Source: Desertihabitans aurantiacus (lineage in GTDB: Bacteria; Actinomycetota; Actinomycetes; Propionibacteriales; Propionibacteriaceae). From it: a stretch of DNA of 64,000 nucleotides. Made by a program: the position numbers and the translations under genes. The notes below the pieces were generated by a model, which did not search any database, had not been told where the DNA came from, and saw only the letters and a program-made list of their open reading frames with translations. This document shows positions 1 through 8,112 of the stretch, piece after piece; within the stretch, counting starts at the first letter, position 1, and every line of letters begins with the position of its first letter. The DNA lies in the NCBI RefSeq assembly GCF_003344635.1, contig NZ_QPKK01000001.1, positions 1 to 64,000 of the forward strand, written 5' to 3'.

Positions 1-17
1 GTGTGCGTCGCGGGTGG

Positions 18-131
18 TCAGCTCTTGCGGTCGGCGATCGGGTTCCAGCCCTCGGCCTGCCCGCCGATGCCGAAGCCGGTCTCGTCCTGGAAGCGACCCA
101 GGTCGGTCACGATCGGTGCGTCGTACGTCAT
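18..131 (-). CDS. lasso peptide precursor (A), 37 aa
   Basis: Ribosomally made precursor of a lasso peptide. The leader has the YxxP motif (Y3-P6) followed by DLGRF at residues 10-14, which are the features bound by the B1 recognition element. Thr18 lies at the cleavage region. The likely core is FGIGGQAEGWNPIADRKS (Phe1 to Glu8 ring, with Thr at -2 as in known precursors) or the same with an extra N-terminal Gly (Gly1 to Glu9 ring). A perfect AAGGAGG ribosome binding site precedes the ATG. It is the last gene of the C-B1-B2-A string, 50 bp after B2. Only 17 bp remain before the window edge, so a further gene beyond cannot be excluded. No close known lasso peptide comes to mind. Confidence 0.85.
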   Translation of the reverse strand: MTYDAPIVTDLGRFQDETGFGIGGQAEGWNPIADRKS

Positions 132-181
132 GTCCTCCACCTCCTTCCGTGGTCTCGGAGCTCGTTGACCGGCGGTGCCGG

Positions 182-646
182 TCAGGTCTGGGTGGCCTCC
201 GCCGGGGTCGGCACGGCGGGGCCGGTCGGGGTGGTCGCGGTGATGGTGAAGAACTTGGCGAAGTCGGCGCTGCTCATCGGCTCGTCGACGATGCGACCCT
301 CGGCCTCCAGCCAGGCGTGCGCGGTGAACGGCGGTGCCGACAGGACGCCCACGCACCACTCGGGCCAGAGCCCGCGGCTGCGGCAGAGCAGGGCGGTGGC
401 GAGGGACCGCACCAGGCAGGCCGACCCGCCGCGGCAGAAGGCGCTCACGCTGAGCACGGTGTCGCGCAGCTCGCGGACCTCGGCGTAGCTGGCCGGTCGG
501 GCGCCGGTGCTGACGCCGCGGAGCAGCCGGCGCAGGGTGTGCGGGGGCAGCTTGGCCAGGGCCAGGGCGCTGCCGACGGCCGCGCGGGTCCGCAGCTGGT
601 CGATCAGGCCGGCCCGTCGGGGCTGGGAGGGCAGCACGTCGCTCAC
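182..646 (-). CDS. lasso peptide leader peptidase B2 (transglutaminase-like)
   Basis: Cysteine protease that removes the leader from the lasso precursor, in complex with B1. It is 154 aa with GTG start, the usual size for a stand-alone B2. The fold is the transglutaminase-like fold of the family; the expected triad is visible as Cys77 (in GSACLVRSLA), His110 (in FTAHAWLE) and Asp121 (in IVDEP). The start is fixed by a GTGA overlap with the B1 stop, which implies coupled translation with B1. The C-terminal tail after residue 135 is Thr/Pro-rich. Assignment is firm from motif spacing and from position next to B1 and the cyclase. Confidence 0.9.
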   Translation of the reverse strand: MSDVLPSQPRRAGLIDQLRTRAAVGSALALAKLPPHTLRRLLRGVSTGARPASYAEVRELRDTVLSVSAFCRGGSACLVRSLATALLCRSRGLWPEWCVGVLSAPPFTAHAWLEAEGRIVDEPMSSADFAKFFTITATTPTGPAVPTPAEATQT

Positions 647-900
647 AGCAGCCCCACCTTCCGCAGCTGGGAGGAGGTCGCCTCGACGTCGCGGCGGGCG
701 GTGGCCTCGTCGATCTCGTAGGTCTCGACCAGCTCGCGCACCGCGGCCTCCTGACCGCGGCCGTCGGTGAGGCACCGGCAGACCACCAGCGCGCTGTCGT
801 TGAGGTGCCAGTAGCGGCCGTTGACCTCGTCCAGCGCCACGTGTCCGTACTCGGTGGTGGCGAAGCTCAGGGTCCGGCGGTGACGGGTGCGTCCGAACAT
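643..900 (-). CDS. lasso peptide recognition element B1 (PqqD-like)
   Basis: An 85-aa PqqD-fold RiPP recognition element. In split-B actinobacterial clusters such proteins bind the leader and deliver it to B2 and the cyclase. The N-terminal half reads as the typical beta-hairpin segment (YGHVALDEVNGRYWHLNDSA, residues 18-37), followed by a helical part ending in QLRKVGLL. A GGAAGGA ribosome binding site precedes the ATG. It lies 40 bp downstream of the cyclase gene and overlaps B2 by 4 nt, so C, B1 and B2 form one transcription unit. Confidence 0.9.
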   Translation of the reverse strand: MFGRTRHRRTLSFATTEYGHVALDEVNGRYWHLNDSALVVCRCLTDGRGQEAAVRELVETYEIDEATARRDVEATSSQLRKVGLL

Positions 901-940
901 GGGAGTCCTTCCCGAGGGTGGTGGGGCGGGTGGGGTGGCG

Positions 941-2767
941 TCAGGCCGCGAGGGCCCGGCGCGTGGACAGGTTGCGCAGGAAGAGCGCGGCGTTGACGGC
1001 CTGGTGGACGTGGCCGGGCGGGGTCTCGCGGGCCTGCGGTGCGGTGGTGCCGAGCAGCAGGTCGCGGTCGACCAGCTCGGAGTCGAGCAGACCGGCGTCC
1101 TCCACCAGGGCCATCAGGGCGGCGTGGTGGCGTTGGTAGCCGCGCACCGACTGCGGTCCGCCGCCGACCTTGGTGGTCCGGTCGAGGTAGTCGTCGGGCA
1201 GCACCCCGCGCATCGCCTGCTTGATCAGCGGCTTCCACTCCAGCGGGGTGTCCCGCTCCACGCGGCGCACCGAGAGCACCGGGGTGACCACCCGGTCGTC
1301 CAGCAGCGGCGCCTCGTAGGCGACGCCCACCGCCTGGCCGATCTGCCCGGTGCCGCGCACCAGCCGGGCGGCGTCGCGGATGAAGAACAGGTCGCTGTGG
1401 CCGGCGGTGGTGGGGTCGAGCGGTTCGACCTGGTCCAGGGCGTCCAGGGCCCGCCGGCGGACCAGCTCACGCGCCGCGGGGGTGAGCCACGGCGGCAGCG
1501 TGACCGGGGCGGACCAGTCGTTGAGCTGCGGGGCGCCGGAGGTCGCCGCGCCGTCGAGGGCGGCCTGCACGGTGTCGGCGTACCAGCGCCGGTAGGAGCG
1601 TCGGTCGGCCAGCTGGCGCAGGGTCTGCAACCGGCCGATCCGCTGCGGGACGTGCTCGGAGCGGGCGCGCTGCCAGGCCCGCAGCGGGTTCGTCCTCGCC
1701 AGCGTGTGCTCCCAGGCGCCGATGCCGCGGAAGACGTGGTCGCCGCCCAGACCGTTGAGGTGGGTGCCGATGCCGCGCTCGCGGTCGTCGAGCAGCATGG
1801 CGTGGATGCGGGGGCCGGCGGTGGCGGCCTGGGTGGGCTCGTCGAAGGGCACGGCGAGCTCGTCGACGCCCTCGTAGAAGTCCTGCAGCTCCTCGGTCGC
1901 GCCGACCAGGTGGGTGTGCACGCCCGGCATGAAGCGCAGCGCCAGCTGGGCCCAGTGCAGGTCCTCCCGGCCGCCGGGGTCGGTGTTGAACAGGGTGCGG
2001 GCCAGCACGCCGGTGGGGCCCTGCGCGGCGTAGTAGCACAGCGGGGTGGAGTCGAGCCCGCCGGAGAGGTCGCAGGCCAGCTGCTCACCGGGGCGGCCGC
2101 GGCTGGCGACGGCCTCGCGGACGGCGTCCCGGAGCAGCTCGGCACCCTCGGCCCGACCGAGCACCGGCTCGGGCACGGACCACCAGCGGCCCTGCCGGAC
2201 GCCGGTGCCCGCGGCGTCGACGACGAGGTAGCACTCACCGCGCAGCTCCTCGACCTCGTGCCACAGCGTCGTGCCGTTCAGCGGGTGCGGCAGCGCCCCG
2301 ACCAGCCGCAGCGCGAGCAGCTCCGGTGCGACCTCGAACCCGCCGAGGACGGCGAGCACGTCGGCCCGGTCGGCGAGCACCTCCACACCGGAGACCCGGG
2401 TGCGGTGCAGGCGGCGGGTCTCCATCGCCGGCCCGTTCGCGTACAGCTCGCCGTCGACCGAGGCCAGCGCGAGGTAGCTGCCGGCGAAGCGGTCGGCCAG
2501 CGTGGTGGCCTCGACCGCCCGGCCGATCCCCGCGGCGACCCGCTCGAGGTCGGTCGCGGTGGCGCTGGTGGGGCCGACCAGGGCGGTGCGGGTCGAGCCG
2601 GCCGCGGCGGTCAGCACCGGGTCGACGCCCTGGCGGACCATCAGCCAGGGACGTCCGGAGGCGTGCGGGACGACCACGTCGGCCGCGTCCCGCAGGCGGT
2701 CTGCCACGGGTGCTGCGGCGGTGGTGTCGGGGAGGGCCACCAGGAAGCCGGTCTCGAACATGTGCAC
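941..2767 (-). CDS. lasso cyclase C (asparagine synthetase-like)
   Basis: ATP-dependent isopeptide-forming macrolactam synthetase; it adenylates the ring Asp/Glu side chain (here probably Glu8 or Glu9) and joins it to the core N-terminus. It has 608 aa, normal for the family. The N-terminal glutaminase-like domain (about 1-200) lacks a catalytic Cys2, as expected of lasso cyclases. The synthetase domain begins with the PP-loop SGGLDS at residues 235-240, and later GLGGDHVF supports the AsnB fold. The GTG at 2767 and the ATG two codons later (2761) are both possible starts. It begins about 100 bp after the response regulator gene, with an 18-bp palindrome between. Confidence 0.93.
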   Translation of the reverse strand: MHMFETGFLVALPDTTAAAPVADRLRDAADVVVPHASGRPWLMVRQGVDPVLTAAAGSTRTALVGPTSATATDLERVAAGIGRAVEATTLADRFAGSYLALASVDGELYANGPAMETRRLHRTRVSGVEVLADRADVLAVLGGFEVAPELLALRLVGALPHPLNGTTLWHEVEELRGECYLVVDAAGTGVRQGRWWSVPEPVLGRAEGAELLRDAVREAVASRGRPGEQLACDLSGGLDSTPLCYYAAQGPTGVLARTLFNTDPGGREDLHWAQLALRFMPGVHTHLVGATEELQDFYEGVDELAVPFDEPTQAATAGPRIHAMLLDDRERGIGTHLNGLGGDHVFRGIGAWEHTLARTNPLRAWQRARSEHVPQRIGRLQTLRQLADRRSYRRWYADTVQAALDGAATSGAPQLNDWSAPVTLPPWLTPAARELVRRRALDALDQVEPLDPTTAGHSDLFFIRDAARLVRGTGQIGQAVGVAYEAPLLDDRVVTPVLSVRRVERDTPLEWKPLIKQAMRGVLPDDYLDRTTKVGGGPQSVRGYQRHHAALMALVEDAGLLDSELVDRDLLLGTTAPQARETPPGHVHQAVNAALFLRNLSTRRALAA

Positions 2768-2818
2768 CAGCCTGCTCGGCCCGCGGGCCCTGCGCGTCCT
2801 CTCCGATGACGACTTCGG

Positions 2819-2836
2819 GTCCTACCCCGGTAGGAC
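2819..2836. promoter_or_regulatory. 18-bp palindrome upstream of lasso cyclase
   Basis: Perfect 8-bp inverted repeat GTCCTACC-cc-GGTAGGAC, 51 bp upstream of the cyclase start and 37 bp after the response regulator stop. NarL/LuxR-type regulators bind such dyads, so it may be the operator through which the adjacent response regulator controls C-B1-B2-A. The alternative is a weak terminator for the upstream operon. No T-tract follows it. Confidence 0.45.
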
Positions 2837-2873
2837 TTCCCGGGTGGACGTCCGTCGTGGTTGTGCGAAGAGG

Positions 2874-3494
2874 TCACCGGAGCAGGCGGCGACGGTATCC
2901 CTCGGCGACCGCCGCAGCGCGATCACGAACGCCGAGCTTGTCGTAGATGTGGAGCAGATGGGTCTTGATGCTCGCTTCACCGATGAACAACGCGGCCGCG
3001 GCCTCCCGGTTCGAGCTGCCGTTCGCGACCAGCTGCAGCACCTCCTTCTCGCGGTCGGTCAGCGTGCTGGCCCCGGACTTCCGGACCTGGCCCATGAGGT
3101 GCTGCGTCACCGATGGCGCGAGCACCGACTCACCTCGCGCGGCTGCCCGGACAGCTCGCATCAGCTCGTCGGGCAGCGCATCCTTCAGGAGGTATCCGGT
3201 CGCACCCGCCTCGATCGCCGGCAGCACGTCGCTCTCGCTGTCGAAGGTGGTCAGGATCAGCACCCGGGCGCTCGGGACCCGCTCGCGCAGCGCCGCGGTC
3301 GCGGCGACGCCGTCCATGCCCGGCATCCGCAGATCCATCAGCACGACATCTGCCGCCAGCGTCGCCGCGCGCTCGATGCCCTCGGCGCCGTCACCGGCCT
3401 CACCGACCACGACGATGTCCTCGGCGTCGGCGAACGTGTCGCGGAGGCCGCCCCTGACGACCGGGTGGTCGTCGACGATCACCAGTCGCACCAT
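2874..3494 (-). CDS. NarL/LuxR-family response regulator
   Basis: A 206-aa two-component response regulator. Receiver domain residues 1-120: acidic pair Asp8/Asp9, phosphoacceptor Asp54 (VVLMDLRMPGMD) and conserved Lys104 (GYLLKDA). The C-terminal LuxR helix-turn-helix spans about 143-206 (LTDREKEVLQLVANG, then the recognition helix). The ATG start overlaps the kinase stop by one nt, marking it as the kinase's partner. It sits between the exporter/kinase genes and the lasso biosynthetic genes, so control of peptide production or export is the simple inference. Confidence 0.93.
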   Translation of the reverse strand: MVRLVIVDDHPVVRGGLRDTFADAEDIVVVGEAGDGAEGIERAATLAADVVLMDLRMPGMDGVAATAALRERVPSARVLILTTFDSESDVLPAIEAGATGYLLKDALPDELMRAVRAAARGESVLAPSVTQHLMGQVRKSGASTLTDREKEVLQLVANGSSNREAAAALFIGEASIKTHLLHIYDKLGVRDRAAAVAEGYRRRLLR

Positions 3495-4843
3495 CAGGCG
3501 CTCTCCACCTCTGCTCTCGTGCCCACTGGGGCGATCGCCGGGACACGCGCGCTGACGGCGGTGCCGTCACCCGGTGTGCTCTGCACCTCGACGTGCCCGC
3601 CGACGCTCCTGATGCGCTGGCGCATGCTCGTCAGGCCGAAGCCGGTGCCACAGCCGTCCACGAACCCGCGGCCATCATCGCGCACGTCCAGCAGGACCTC
3701 GGGGCCCGTGTACGACAGGGTGACTCCGACGCGTGAGGCCTCCGCGTGCTTCGCCACGTTGGTCAGGGACTCCTGCGCGACCCGGAAGAGCGACACCTCG
3801 ATCGCGGGGCTCAGCGGCACGCGGGTGCCGGTGATCTCCACCCGCGTGCTGACCCCCTCGTCCTGCGACCACCGCTCGGCCAGGGTGCGGAGCGCGTCGG
3901 GGAGCTGCGCCCGGCCCAGCTCCTGAGGAGCGAGCGCCTGCACCGATCGTCTGGCCTCGGTCAGGCTGCTGCGCGCGAGCCGCAGCGCGCGTGAGACGTG
4001 CTCGTCCCCCTCGCCCCGCACGGCGCCGGAACGCTCCGCGGCCTGGAGCTGGGTGATGATGCCGGCGAGACCCTGGGCCAGCGTGTCGTGGATCTCGCCC
4101 GCCAGTCGCTGCCGCTCGTCCTGGGCCCCGGACTCCCGGGCTTGGGCGACCAGCTGCGCGTGGAGGCCGGCGTTCTCGTGCAGCGCCGCCTCCAGCCGCT
4201 CGACGAGCTCCTCCCGCTTGCGCTCCTCCGGTTCGCTCCGCGCCGTCAGCACGATGCCCACCCCGATCGCCGCTGTCTGCACGGCGACGACCAGGAGGAG
4301 CTCCGCGATCGTCTCCGCACTCGCCTCGTCCCACACGCGCATGACCGAGCCGTTGAGAGCCACGGAGGTCACCAGCACGCCGAGCACCCCGACCGGCCAC
4401 GGCCTGAGCAGGTACGCCTGGAAGAAGCCGGCGACGGTGAAGACGAGGAACACCTCGGAGAACGTCATGAGGGTGACGCACAGTGCTAGCAGCCCGACGA
4501 AGTAGACGCTCGCCGACGCCGGCCGGAGCGTCCGCCTCCGGATCGGTAGCGTCTGCCCGACCAGCACCCACACCGCCGAGAGCACGACCAGCCCGAGCAC
4601 GGAAGCGCCGTCGGGCCAGAAGCGTCCGCCCGAGGCCGGGAGCACCCGCCAGAAGTAGGTCACCGTCGAGATCACCAGCAGCGGCCACGGGGCGACCAGC
4701 TGCAGCAGGTCCCAGACCCGCAGCTGCTCCTTCCGCCAGGCCAGCCGGGAGCGGTGGGCGACCGCCGCCTCCTCCGGGGCGGCCGATCCGAGCGCACCGG
4801 AGCCCGGCCGCTGATCGGCCCCGACGTCCCACGTCATCGACAC
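3494..4843 (-). CDS. DesK-type sensor histidine kinase
   Basis: Membrane sensor kinase, 449 aa. About six hydrophobic segments lie between residues 45 and 200, followed by a coiled-coil linker (205-240). The HisKA_3 phosphoacceptor helix carries His252 in ERQRLAGEIHDT. The ATP-binding domain shows DVRDDGRGF and GFGLTSMRQR near residues 388-412. There is no extracellular sensory domain, like kinases that sense membrane-active compounds through their transmembrane bundle. The GTG start follows the permease stop directly; ATG two codons downstream is an alternative. It is co-transcribed with the ABC exporter and the regulator. Confidence 0.92.
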   Translation of the reverse strand: MSMTWDVGADQRPGSGALGSAAPEEAAVAHRSRLAWRKEQLRVWDLLQLVAPWPLLVISTVTYFWRVLPASGGRFWPDGASVLGLVVLSAVWVLVGQTLPIRRRTLRPASASVYFVGLLALCVTLMTFSEVFLVFTVAGFFQAYLLRPWPVGVLGVLVTSVALNGSVMRVWDEASAETIAELLLVVAVQTAAIGVGIVLTARSEPEERKREELVERLEAALHENAGLHAQLVAQARESGAQDERQRLAGEIHDTLAQGLAGIITQLQAAERSGAVRGEGDEHVSRALRLARSSLTEARRSVQALAPQELGRAQLPDALRTLAERWSQDEGVSTRVEITGTRVPLSPAIEVSLFRVAQESLTNVAKHAEASRVGVTLSYTGPEVLLDVRDDGRGFVDGCGTGFGLTSMRQRIRSVGGHVEVQSTPGDGTAVSARVPAIAPVGTRAEVESA

Positions 4844-5608
4844 CTACTCCCACCGGTAGACCTTGGCGGCGACCGCGCTCGTGATCACTGCGAGAGCCGC
4901 CATTATGGCGATCTGCAGCCAGAACGGCTGCCCCCCGGCGGTGGCGGTGATCTCGCCCGCCTCGACGGACCACGCTGCGGTGAGAGCCTGCAGGCCGGGA
5001 GGGACGAACTCGCCGACCTCGCGCAGCACGTCGGGCATGACGACACGGGGCAGGAAGGCCCCGCCGAGGAACATCAGCGCGACGAACAGCAGTGTGCCGG
5101 TCTGGTTCGCCGCACTGCTCGTGCGGACCACCGCCGCGGCGACCAGACCGATCCCCAGTAGTGCCGCATAGCCGACGACGAAGGCGACGAGGAACTCCAG
5201 GGGACGCTCCGGTGGGGCGATGTCCAGCACCGCCCACGCGATGACGATGGTGAGTGCCGCCGAGACGACCACGGACGCGAACGCGACGATCATCTGCGCG
5301 AGCAGGACGCTCCGCGGAGGCACGGGCGTCGTCGACAGCCTGCGGAGGATGCCGCGCTCGCGATAGGTCGCGATGACCGACGGGACGTGCTGCACGGCGA
5401 TCATCACCATCCCGAACACCAGTGCGGTCGGCGCCCAGATGTCGATGGAGCGGAGCCCGCCGTTCTCCGGCGACGCCTCCCTGAGCGTCGGGATGGCGCC
5501 CAGCCCGAGCAGGAGTCCCGACGGGAACAGCACACCGAAGGCGACGGTGGCGGAGTCCCGGAGGAAGAGCTTCGTCTCCACCGCGACCAGCTTCGGCAGA
5601 GCACGCAT
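4844..5608 (-). CDS. ABC-2 type permease of the lasso-linked exporter
   Basis: Integral membrane subunit of 254 aa with six predicted helices (LFLRDSATVAFGVLFPSGLLLG is the N-terminal loop into helix 1), typical of DrrB/LnrM-like ABC-2 permeases. It overlaps the ATPase stop by one nt (TGATG) and abuts the kinase start. The lasso cluster contains no fused D-type exporter, so this pair is the only candidate in view for peptide export or self-protection. That role is inferred from position only; linearmycin-type and daunorubicin-type exporters have the same architecture. Confidence 0.85.
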   Translation of the reverse strand: MRALPKLVAVETKLFLRDSATVAFGVLFPSGLLLGLGAIPTLREASPENGGLRSIDIWAPTALVFGMVMIAVQHVPSVIATYRERGILRRLSTTPVPPRSVLLAQMIVAFASVVVSAALTIVIAWAVLDIAPPERPLEFLVAFVVGYAALLGIGLVAAAVVRTSSAANQTGTLLFVALMFLGGAFLPRVVMPDVLREVGEFVPPGLQALTAAWSVEAGEITATAGGQPFWLQIAIMAALAVITSAVAAKVYRWE

Positions 5609-6543
5609 CAGCCGACCTCCCTCTGGAAGGACGCCGGGGCCTGCGGTGCGCGACCCGTGAAGGTCATGAACGCGTCGTCGAGGTTGCGCTGGTCGACCCG
5701 GAGATCCTCTGCCACGACCTCCGCCCGGGCCAGAGCCCCTGCGACGCTGCTCAGCAGCTCCCCGGTGCCGGTGACCAGCCAGCGGCCGTCCCTGATCTCG
5801 ACACCGGTGACATCAGGGAGATCGGTCAGAACGCTCTCGTCCAGCGGCTGGCGGACACGGAACCGGACCTGCTGCAGCGCACTCGACCGCGCGATCAGCC
5901 CTGCCGGCGTGTCCACGGCGGCGACCCGTCCGCCGTCGATGACGGCGATCCGGTCGCTGAGGCGCTCCGCCTCGTCCATGAAGTGCGTGACGAGGAGGAT
6001 CGTCACGCCCCTGTCGCGGATCCGCTCGATGAGGCTCCAGGTGTCGCGTCTGGCCTGCGGGTCCAGTCCGGTCGTCAGCTCGTCGAGGATCGCGATCCGC
6101 GGGTTCCCGACCAGGGCGAGCGCGATCGAGAGCCGCTGCTTCTGCCCACCGGAGAGCGCCTTGTACTGGGTGCTGCGCTTCTGGGTGAGGTCCAGGAGCT
6201 CCATCAGCTCGCGCCAGTCGGCGGGGTCCCGGTAGAAGGAGCTGTAGAGCTCGAGCGCCTCGGCGACCTTGATCGCGTCGGGGAAGCTGCTCTCCTGCAG
6301 CTGGACTCCGAGTCGCTCGCGCACCTCCGCCCGGTCCTTGACCGGGTCGAGTCCCAGGACGGAGATCGAGCCCGAGTCGGGTCTCCGCAGCCCGGCGATG
6401 CTCTCGACGGTCGTCGTCTTGCCGGCGCCGTTGGGCCCGATGATGCCGAAGATCTCCCCTTCGTCGACGGTGAAGGAGACGTCGTCGACAGCGACGTGCT
6501 GCCCGTAGCGCTTGTGCAGGTTCCGTACTTCCAACGCGGTCAC
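5608..6543 (-). CDS. ABC transporter ATPase of the lasso-linked exporter
   Basis: DrrA/CcmA-like ATPase, 311 aa. Walker A GPNGAGKT at residues 36-43; signature LSGGQKQR near 134; Walker B AILDELTTGLDP; H-loop in LLVTHFMDE. The C-terminal ~90 residues form the extra domain usual in antibiotic-export ATPases. GTG start; it is the first gene of the minus-strand series. Upstream there is only a short leader with an AT-rich hexamer (CATAACGT) as a possible -10 element. It works with the adjacent permease. Confidence 0.9.
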   Translation of the reverse strand: MTALEVRNLHKRYGQHVAVDDVSFTVDEGEIFGIIGPNGAGKTTTVESIAGLRRPDSGSISVLGLDPVKDRAEVRERLGVQLQESSFPDAIKVAEALELYSSFYRDPADWRELMELLDLTQKRSTQYKALSGGQKQRLSIALALVGNPRIAILDELTTGLDPQARRDTWSLIERIRDRGVTILLVTHFMDEAERLSDRIAVIDGGRVAAVDTPAGLIARSSALQQVRFRVRQPLDESVLTDLPDVTGVEIRDGRWLVTGTGELLSSVAGALARAEVVAEDLRVDQRNLDDAFMTFTGRAPQAPASFQREVG

Positions 6544-6743
6544 AGTGCGACGTTATGGACCGACTGCGGTGCGCCACATCGACCAGGGCGTCGGATCTGG
6601 GGTTGATCCCGCCTCCCCCGTTCGGTGGATGTTTGGCACGCAGCGGGCGGACGAGGCGACCGCCCGGCGATCGTCCGCGCGAGAGGTACGGGCCCGCCTC
6701 CTGGATGCTCGTCGCCGGCATCGACCCGCATCGAAGTGCTCGA

Positions 6744-6768
6744 GCTGCTCGAGAACCATCGTCATCAG
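6744..6768 (+). repeat. hairpin-repeat copy a
   Basis: The sequence GCTGCTCGAGAACCATCG followed by TCATCAG matches the 3' arm of a repeat seen at six further places (8984-9116, 9391-9452, 11153-11177, 18286-18320, 48146-48326, 51609-51785). About 25 bp downstream is TTACGTGACG, resembling the GTGACGTATC element found beside other copies. A clear 5' arm is not seen. The surrounding 6544-6950 stretch has no convincing gene. Confidence 0.6.
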
Positions 6769-6952
6769 AGACCGTCCGAGTTACGTGACGCGGGCGGAGG
6801 AAGCCCTCGCCGCGTCCTCGGTGACCAGACGCTCGCCGTCGCCTCGAGCACCGCGCTCAGGAAGGAGCAGCCCTGTTGTCGTGACTCGCTGGGTGTTGTC
6901 TGGCAGCGTCACCTCGGTGACTCCCCGACGTCCAGGATCCCGCAACCATGCC

Positions 6953-7140
6953 TTGACGCGGGCGCCAGCCGCTGCGCGGGCGGTCATCGAGGCCGTCGCT
7001 GAGCGCTGGCTGGGGTGCGAGCACCTGGCATGGGCCTACAGCCAGGGGTCGGTGGTGTCCGGATTCCGTGACGACTCAGACATCGATCTCGTCGCGGTGT
7101 GGGACGAGATGCCGAGTACGAGCACCTTGCCGCTCAGGAG
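6953..7140 (+). pseudogene. nucleotidyltransferase N-terminal remnant
   Basis: One frame reads ERWLGCEHLAWAYSQ, then GSVVSGFRDDSDIDLVAVWDEM. This is the GSxxxG...DSDxDL active-site pattern of pol-beta-type minimal nucleotidyltransferases. After EM the sequence continues sensibly only in a different frame (AEYEHLAAQEHRLAD, then a stop), and the gene ends 40 bp before the oppositely oriented methyltransferase. No proper start codon or C-terminal domain is present. I read it as a truncated, frameshifted remnant. A C-terminal domain of possibly the same family stands at 12967-13563. Confidence 0.55.
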
Positions 7141-7177
7141 CACCGTCTCGCCGACTGAGCCCTGGGACGATTCGACG

Positions 7178-7936
7178 CTAGACAGTAGGGAACGACCAGA
7201 AGACGCGGACCCGGTGAGGAAGCACGACGGTGTCTTCGGCGCCCAAGCCGAGGTCAACCAGCAGTGTCTGTAGCTCGCTTTCGGCTGCTGTGCGTTCGAG
7301 CGCCTTGAGGCGGGAGATCGCGGAGGAAGAGCGCAGCCGGTGGAGCAGGCCTTCGGCGGTGGTGTGCCAGGGGTTGGCGAAGTCGGCCGACTGCAGCGGC
7401 GCCCAGCCCGGGACGACGGCGAAGTCATGCCTCCACTGGCCGGTTCTCGAGCTGGGGCTCCCTCCTGGGCGGCGGGAGTCTGCGATGGCGGCGTATTGGT
7501 GGACCCAGTCGACGGACTCGTCGTACTCGTTCCAGATCAGTCCCAGACCACGCCCTGGCTTCAGCAAGCGACGGACTTCCGCGAGGGTGGGCCCAGGGTC
7601 GAACCAGTGCCAAGCCGTCGCGGCGACCACTCCATCAGCGCATCCAGTAGGGAGCCCGGTGTCGTCGGCGGTGCCGGCGAAGCTCTCGACTAGGGCGGAG
7701 GTGTCGATCTGCGATCGCATGCTTTCGGCGGGTTCGACCGCGGCTACCTGCACCGACCGCTGCTCCAGAAGTGTGGTGAAGCTGCCGGTGCCGGCGCCAA
7801 GCTCCACCACCTTGTCTCCGGCGGCGACGCCCAGAGCCTCCAGCAGATGATCAACCGCTGCAGCGGGGTAGGAGGGGCGTCCGGCGTGACACGAGGGCGC
7901 GGACGACTCGAAGGGCTGTTCGTCGGTGAAAACCAC
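7178..7936 (-). CDS. class I SAM-dependent methyltransferase
   Basis: Methyltransferase of 252 aa, type-11 (UbiE/BioC-like). Motif I VVELGAGTG is at residues 43-51; motif II acidic AAVEPAE near 70; motif IV region WHWFDP near 108-115; then LKPGRGLGLIWN. Substrate unknown. It is a single gene with no operon partner, between the nucleotidyltransferase remnant and a PHP-domain remnant. The C-terminal third is well conserved in length for the family, so it looks intact. Confidence 0.85.
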   Translation of the reverse strand: MVFTDEQPFESSAPSCHAGRPSYPAAAVDHLLEALGVAAGDKVVELGAGTGSFTTLLEQRSVQVAAVEPAESMRSQIDTSALVESFAGTADDTGLPTGCADGVVAATAWHWFDPGPTLAEVRRLLKPGRGLGLIWNEYDESVDWVHQYAAIADSRRPGGSPSSRTGQWRHDFAVVPGWAPLQSADFANPWHTTAEGLLHRLRSSSAISRLKALERTAAESELQTLLVDLGLGAEDTVVLPHRVRVFWSFPTV

Positions 7937-7961
7937 CCGATGAGTCTGACACCATCAGCGG

Positions 7962-8112
7962 ATGCTGCCTGCCGATGGCCATGTCCACAGCGAGTGGTCC
8001 TGGGACACAGGTGGCCCCGATTCCGATGCGCGGGGACGGATGCTGGGGGGTCTGCGAGCGCGCGACCCGGATCGGCTTGCCTACAGTGATCTTCACCGAG
8101 CAGCTTCTAACG
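7962..8112 (+). pseudogene. PHP-domain histidinol-phosphatase N-terminal remnant
   Basis: From the ATG at 7962 the frame reads MLPADGHVHSEWSWDTGG, matching the metal-binding HxHxxWSWD start of HisK-like PHP phosphatases. After a run of six G (about 8043-8048) the match continues in another frame as CERATRIGLPTVIFTEQ, equivalent to the usual GLPxVxFTEH strand. Coding then stops. Only about 50 codons of a roughly 270-codon family remain, with one frameshift. No other gene is seen in 7937-8255; the last 140 bp presumably hold the promoter of the downstream NUDIX gene. Confidence 0.6.

Noticed and set aside
887-2809. Long plus-strand ORF of 640 codons across the lasso cyclase
   Set aside because: Antisense shadow with low-complexity product; the minus frame carries the PP-loop and other cyclase motifs.
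5995-6010. Repeat core GGATCGTCAC inside the ABC ATPase
   Set aside because: It is part of well-conserved coding sequence with no hairpin partner; chance match.
1-6543. Lasso isopeptidase or tailoring enzyme
   Set aside because: All frames in the cluster are accounted for; none shows prolyl-oligopeptidase-like, kinase or methyltransferase motifs.
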